The notes under the pieces were generated by a model. The model searched no databases. It saw nothing but the letters and a program-made list of their open reading frames with translations, and was not told where the DNA came from. This document shows, piece after piece, positions 60,186 to 60,422 of a stretch of 60,422 nt of DNA. Both the position numbers and the translations under genes were made by a program. Each line of letters begins with the position of its first letter. The first letter of the stretch is position 1. Source of the DNA: Pseudomonadota bacterium (GTDB taxonomy: Bacteria; Pseudomonadota; Alphaproteobacteria; Sphingomonadales; Sphingomonadaceae). The stretch covers positions 1 to 60,422 of the forward strand of contig JAFAEG010000093.1 of the NCBI GenBank assembly GCA_023424095.1, read 5' to 3'.

Positions 60186-60422
60186 ATGGCGCGTTACGAA
60201 TTCCGCCTGCCCGACATTGGCGAAGGCATTGCCGAGGCCGAGATCGGCGCCTGGCACATCAAGGGGGGCGACGAGGTCAAGGAAGACCAGCAAGGCGCCG
60301 ACATGATGACCGACAAGGCGACGGTGGAGCTGGAAAGCCCGGTATCCGGCCGCGTGCTGGAGCTGGCCGGCGAGGTTGGCGACCAGATCCCGATTGGCTC
60401 GACCCTGGTGGTGATCGAGACC
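60186..60422 (+). CDS. bkdB: Dihydrolipoamide acyltransferase E2, N-terminal lipoyl domain (partial)
   Basis: The frame from 60186 runs off the window end after 79 codons. It encodes a lipoyl domain (YEFRLPDIGEGIAEAEI) with the lipoylated Lys in MMTDKATVELESPVSG. As the third gene of the operon it should be the E2 core of the branched-chain complex. The catalytic part lies outside the window. Confidence 0.92.
   Translation, partial: MARYEFRLPDIGEGIAEAEIGAWHIKGGDEVKEDQQGADMMTDKATVELESPVSGRVLELAGEVGDQIPIGSTLVVIET

Noticed and set aside
1..60422. CRISPR arrays
   Set aside because: No regularly spaced direct repeats were seen. The repeats present are palindromic intergenic or in-gene elements.

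Overview
The window is GC-rich DNA from an alphaproteobacterium, most likely a member of the Sphingomonadales. That assignment is an inference from gene content and style: accD beside a LapA-type gene, many four-base ATGA gene overlaps, TonB-dependent receptor, LOV-HTH and MipA genes, and interspersed palindromic repeats. No database search was run.

Layout. 0-6.6 kb holds housekeeping genes: accD, lapA, a serine hydrolase, a nuclease-fold protein, a ribosome hibernation factor, radA, a thioesterase and a lipase-like hydrolase. 7.0-9.4 kb holds a TonB-dependent receptor gene with two apparent one-base frameshifts. 9.5-13.1 kb holds a truncated haemoglobin, a DUF1971 protein, a lipocalin, a MipA protein, a fasciclin protein and a LOV photoreceptor regulator.

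13.1-25.5 kb is a back-to-back amino-acid block. A complete minus-strand histidine operon (TrpR-family regulator, hisG, hisD, a hisC-hisB fusion, hisH, hisA, hisF, hisIE, hisN) diverges from a plus-strand trp operon (attenuator with a Trp-rich leader peptide, trpD, fused trpCF, trpB, trpA). Gene order, the fusions and protein features are gammaproteobacterial in style. lapA lies directly next to accD, where many alphaproteobacteria carry trpFBA. I infer that a foreign his-trp block arrived and the native trpFBA genes were lost.

25.57-27.71 kb is a small, AT-richer integrated element. It is bounded by tRNA-Glu(CTC) and a perfect 42-bp copy of the tRNA 3' half. It carries an AlpA/Xis-like protein, a protein with a HEPN-type R-x4-H motif, a short unknown protein and five copies of an 8-bp motif near its ends. 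It has no integrase.

28.9-45.1 kb is the most unusual part: eight genes in two converging operons. The plus operon encodes an FAD oxidoreductase fused to two cyclic-nucleotide-binding domains and a four-motif Fe-S domain, a membrane cytochrome-b-like protein, an FHA-TM-decahaem cytochrome fusion, and an HD phosphohydrolase. The minus operon encodes a cytochrome with four or five haem motifs, a lipoprotein with two GlcG/HbpS haem-binding domains, an outer-membrane beta-barrel, and a 1444-residue decahaem cytochrome with a C-terminal LVIVD propeller. Together they look like a signal-gated electron conduit from cytoplasm to outer membrane; the substrate is unknown. A membrane-anchored TPR protein of CcmI/NrfG type lies alongside.

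45.4-49.6 kb holds an acetolactate-synthase-like enzyme, two small proteins, an aldehyde dehydrogenase and an uncharacterised protein. 49.6-55.9 kb is a 5-oxoproline utilisation locus (5-oxoprolinase, DUF969 and DUF979 transporter subunits, DUF2891). 56-57.3 kb is a phage-shock-like group with sigma-54 promoter matches. 57.3-60.4 kb holds a phosphatase lipoprotein and the start of a branched-chain 2-oxoacid dehydrogenase operon, cut off inside the E2 gene.
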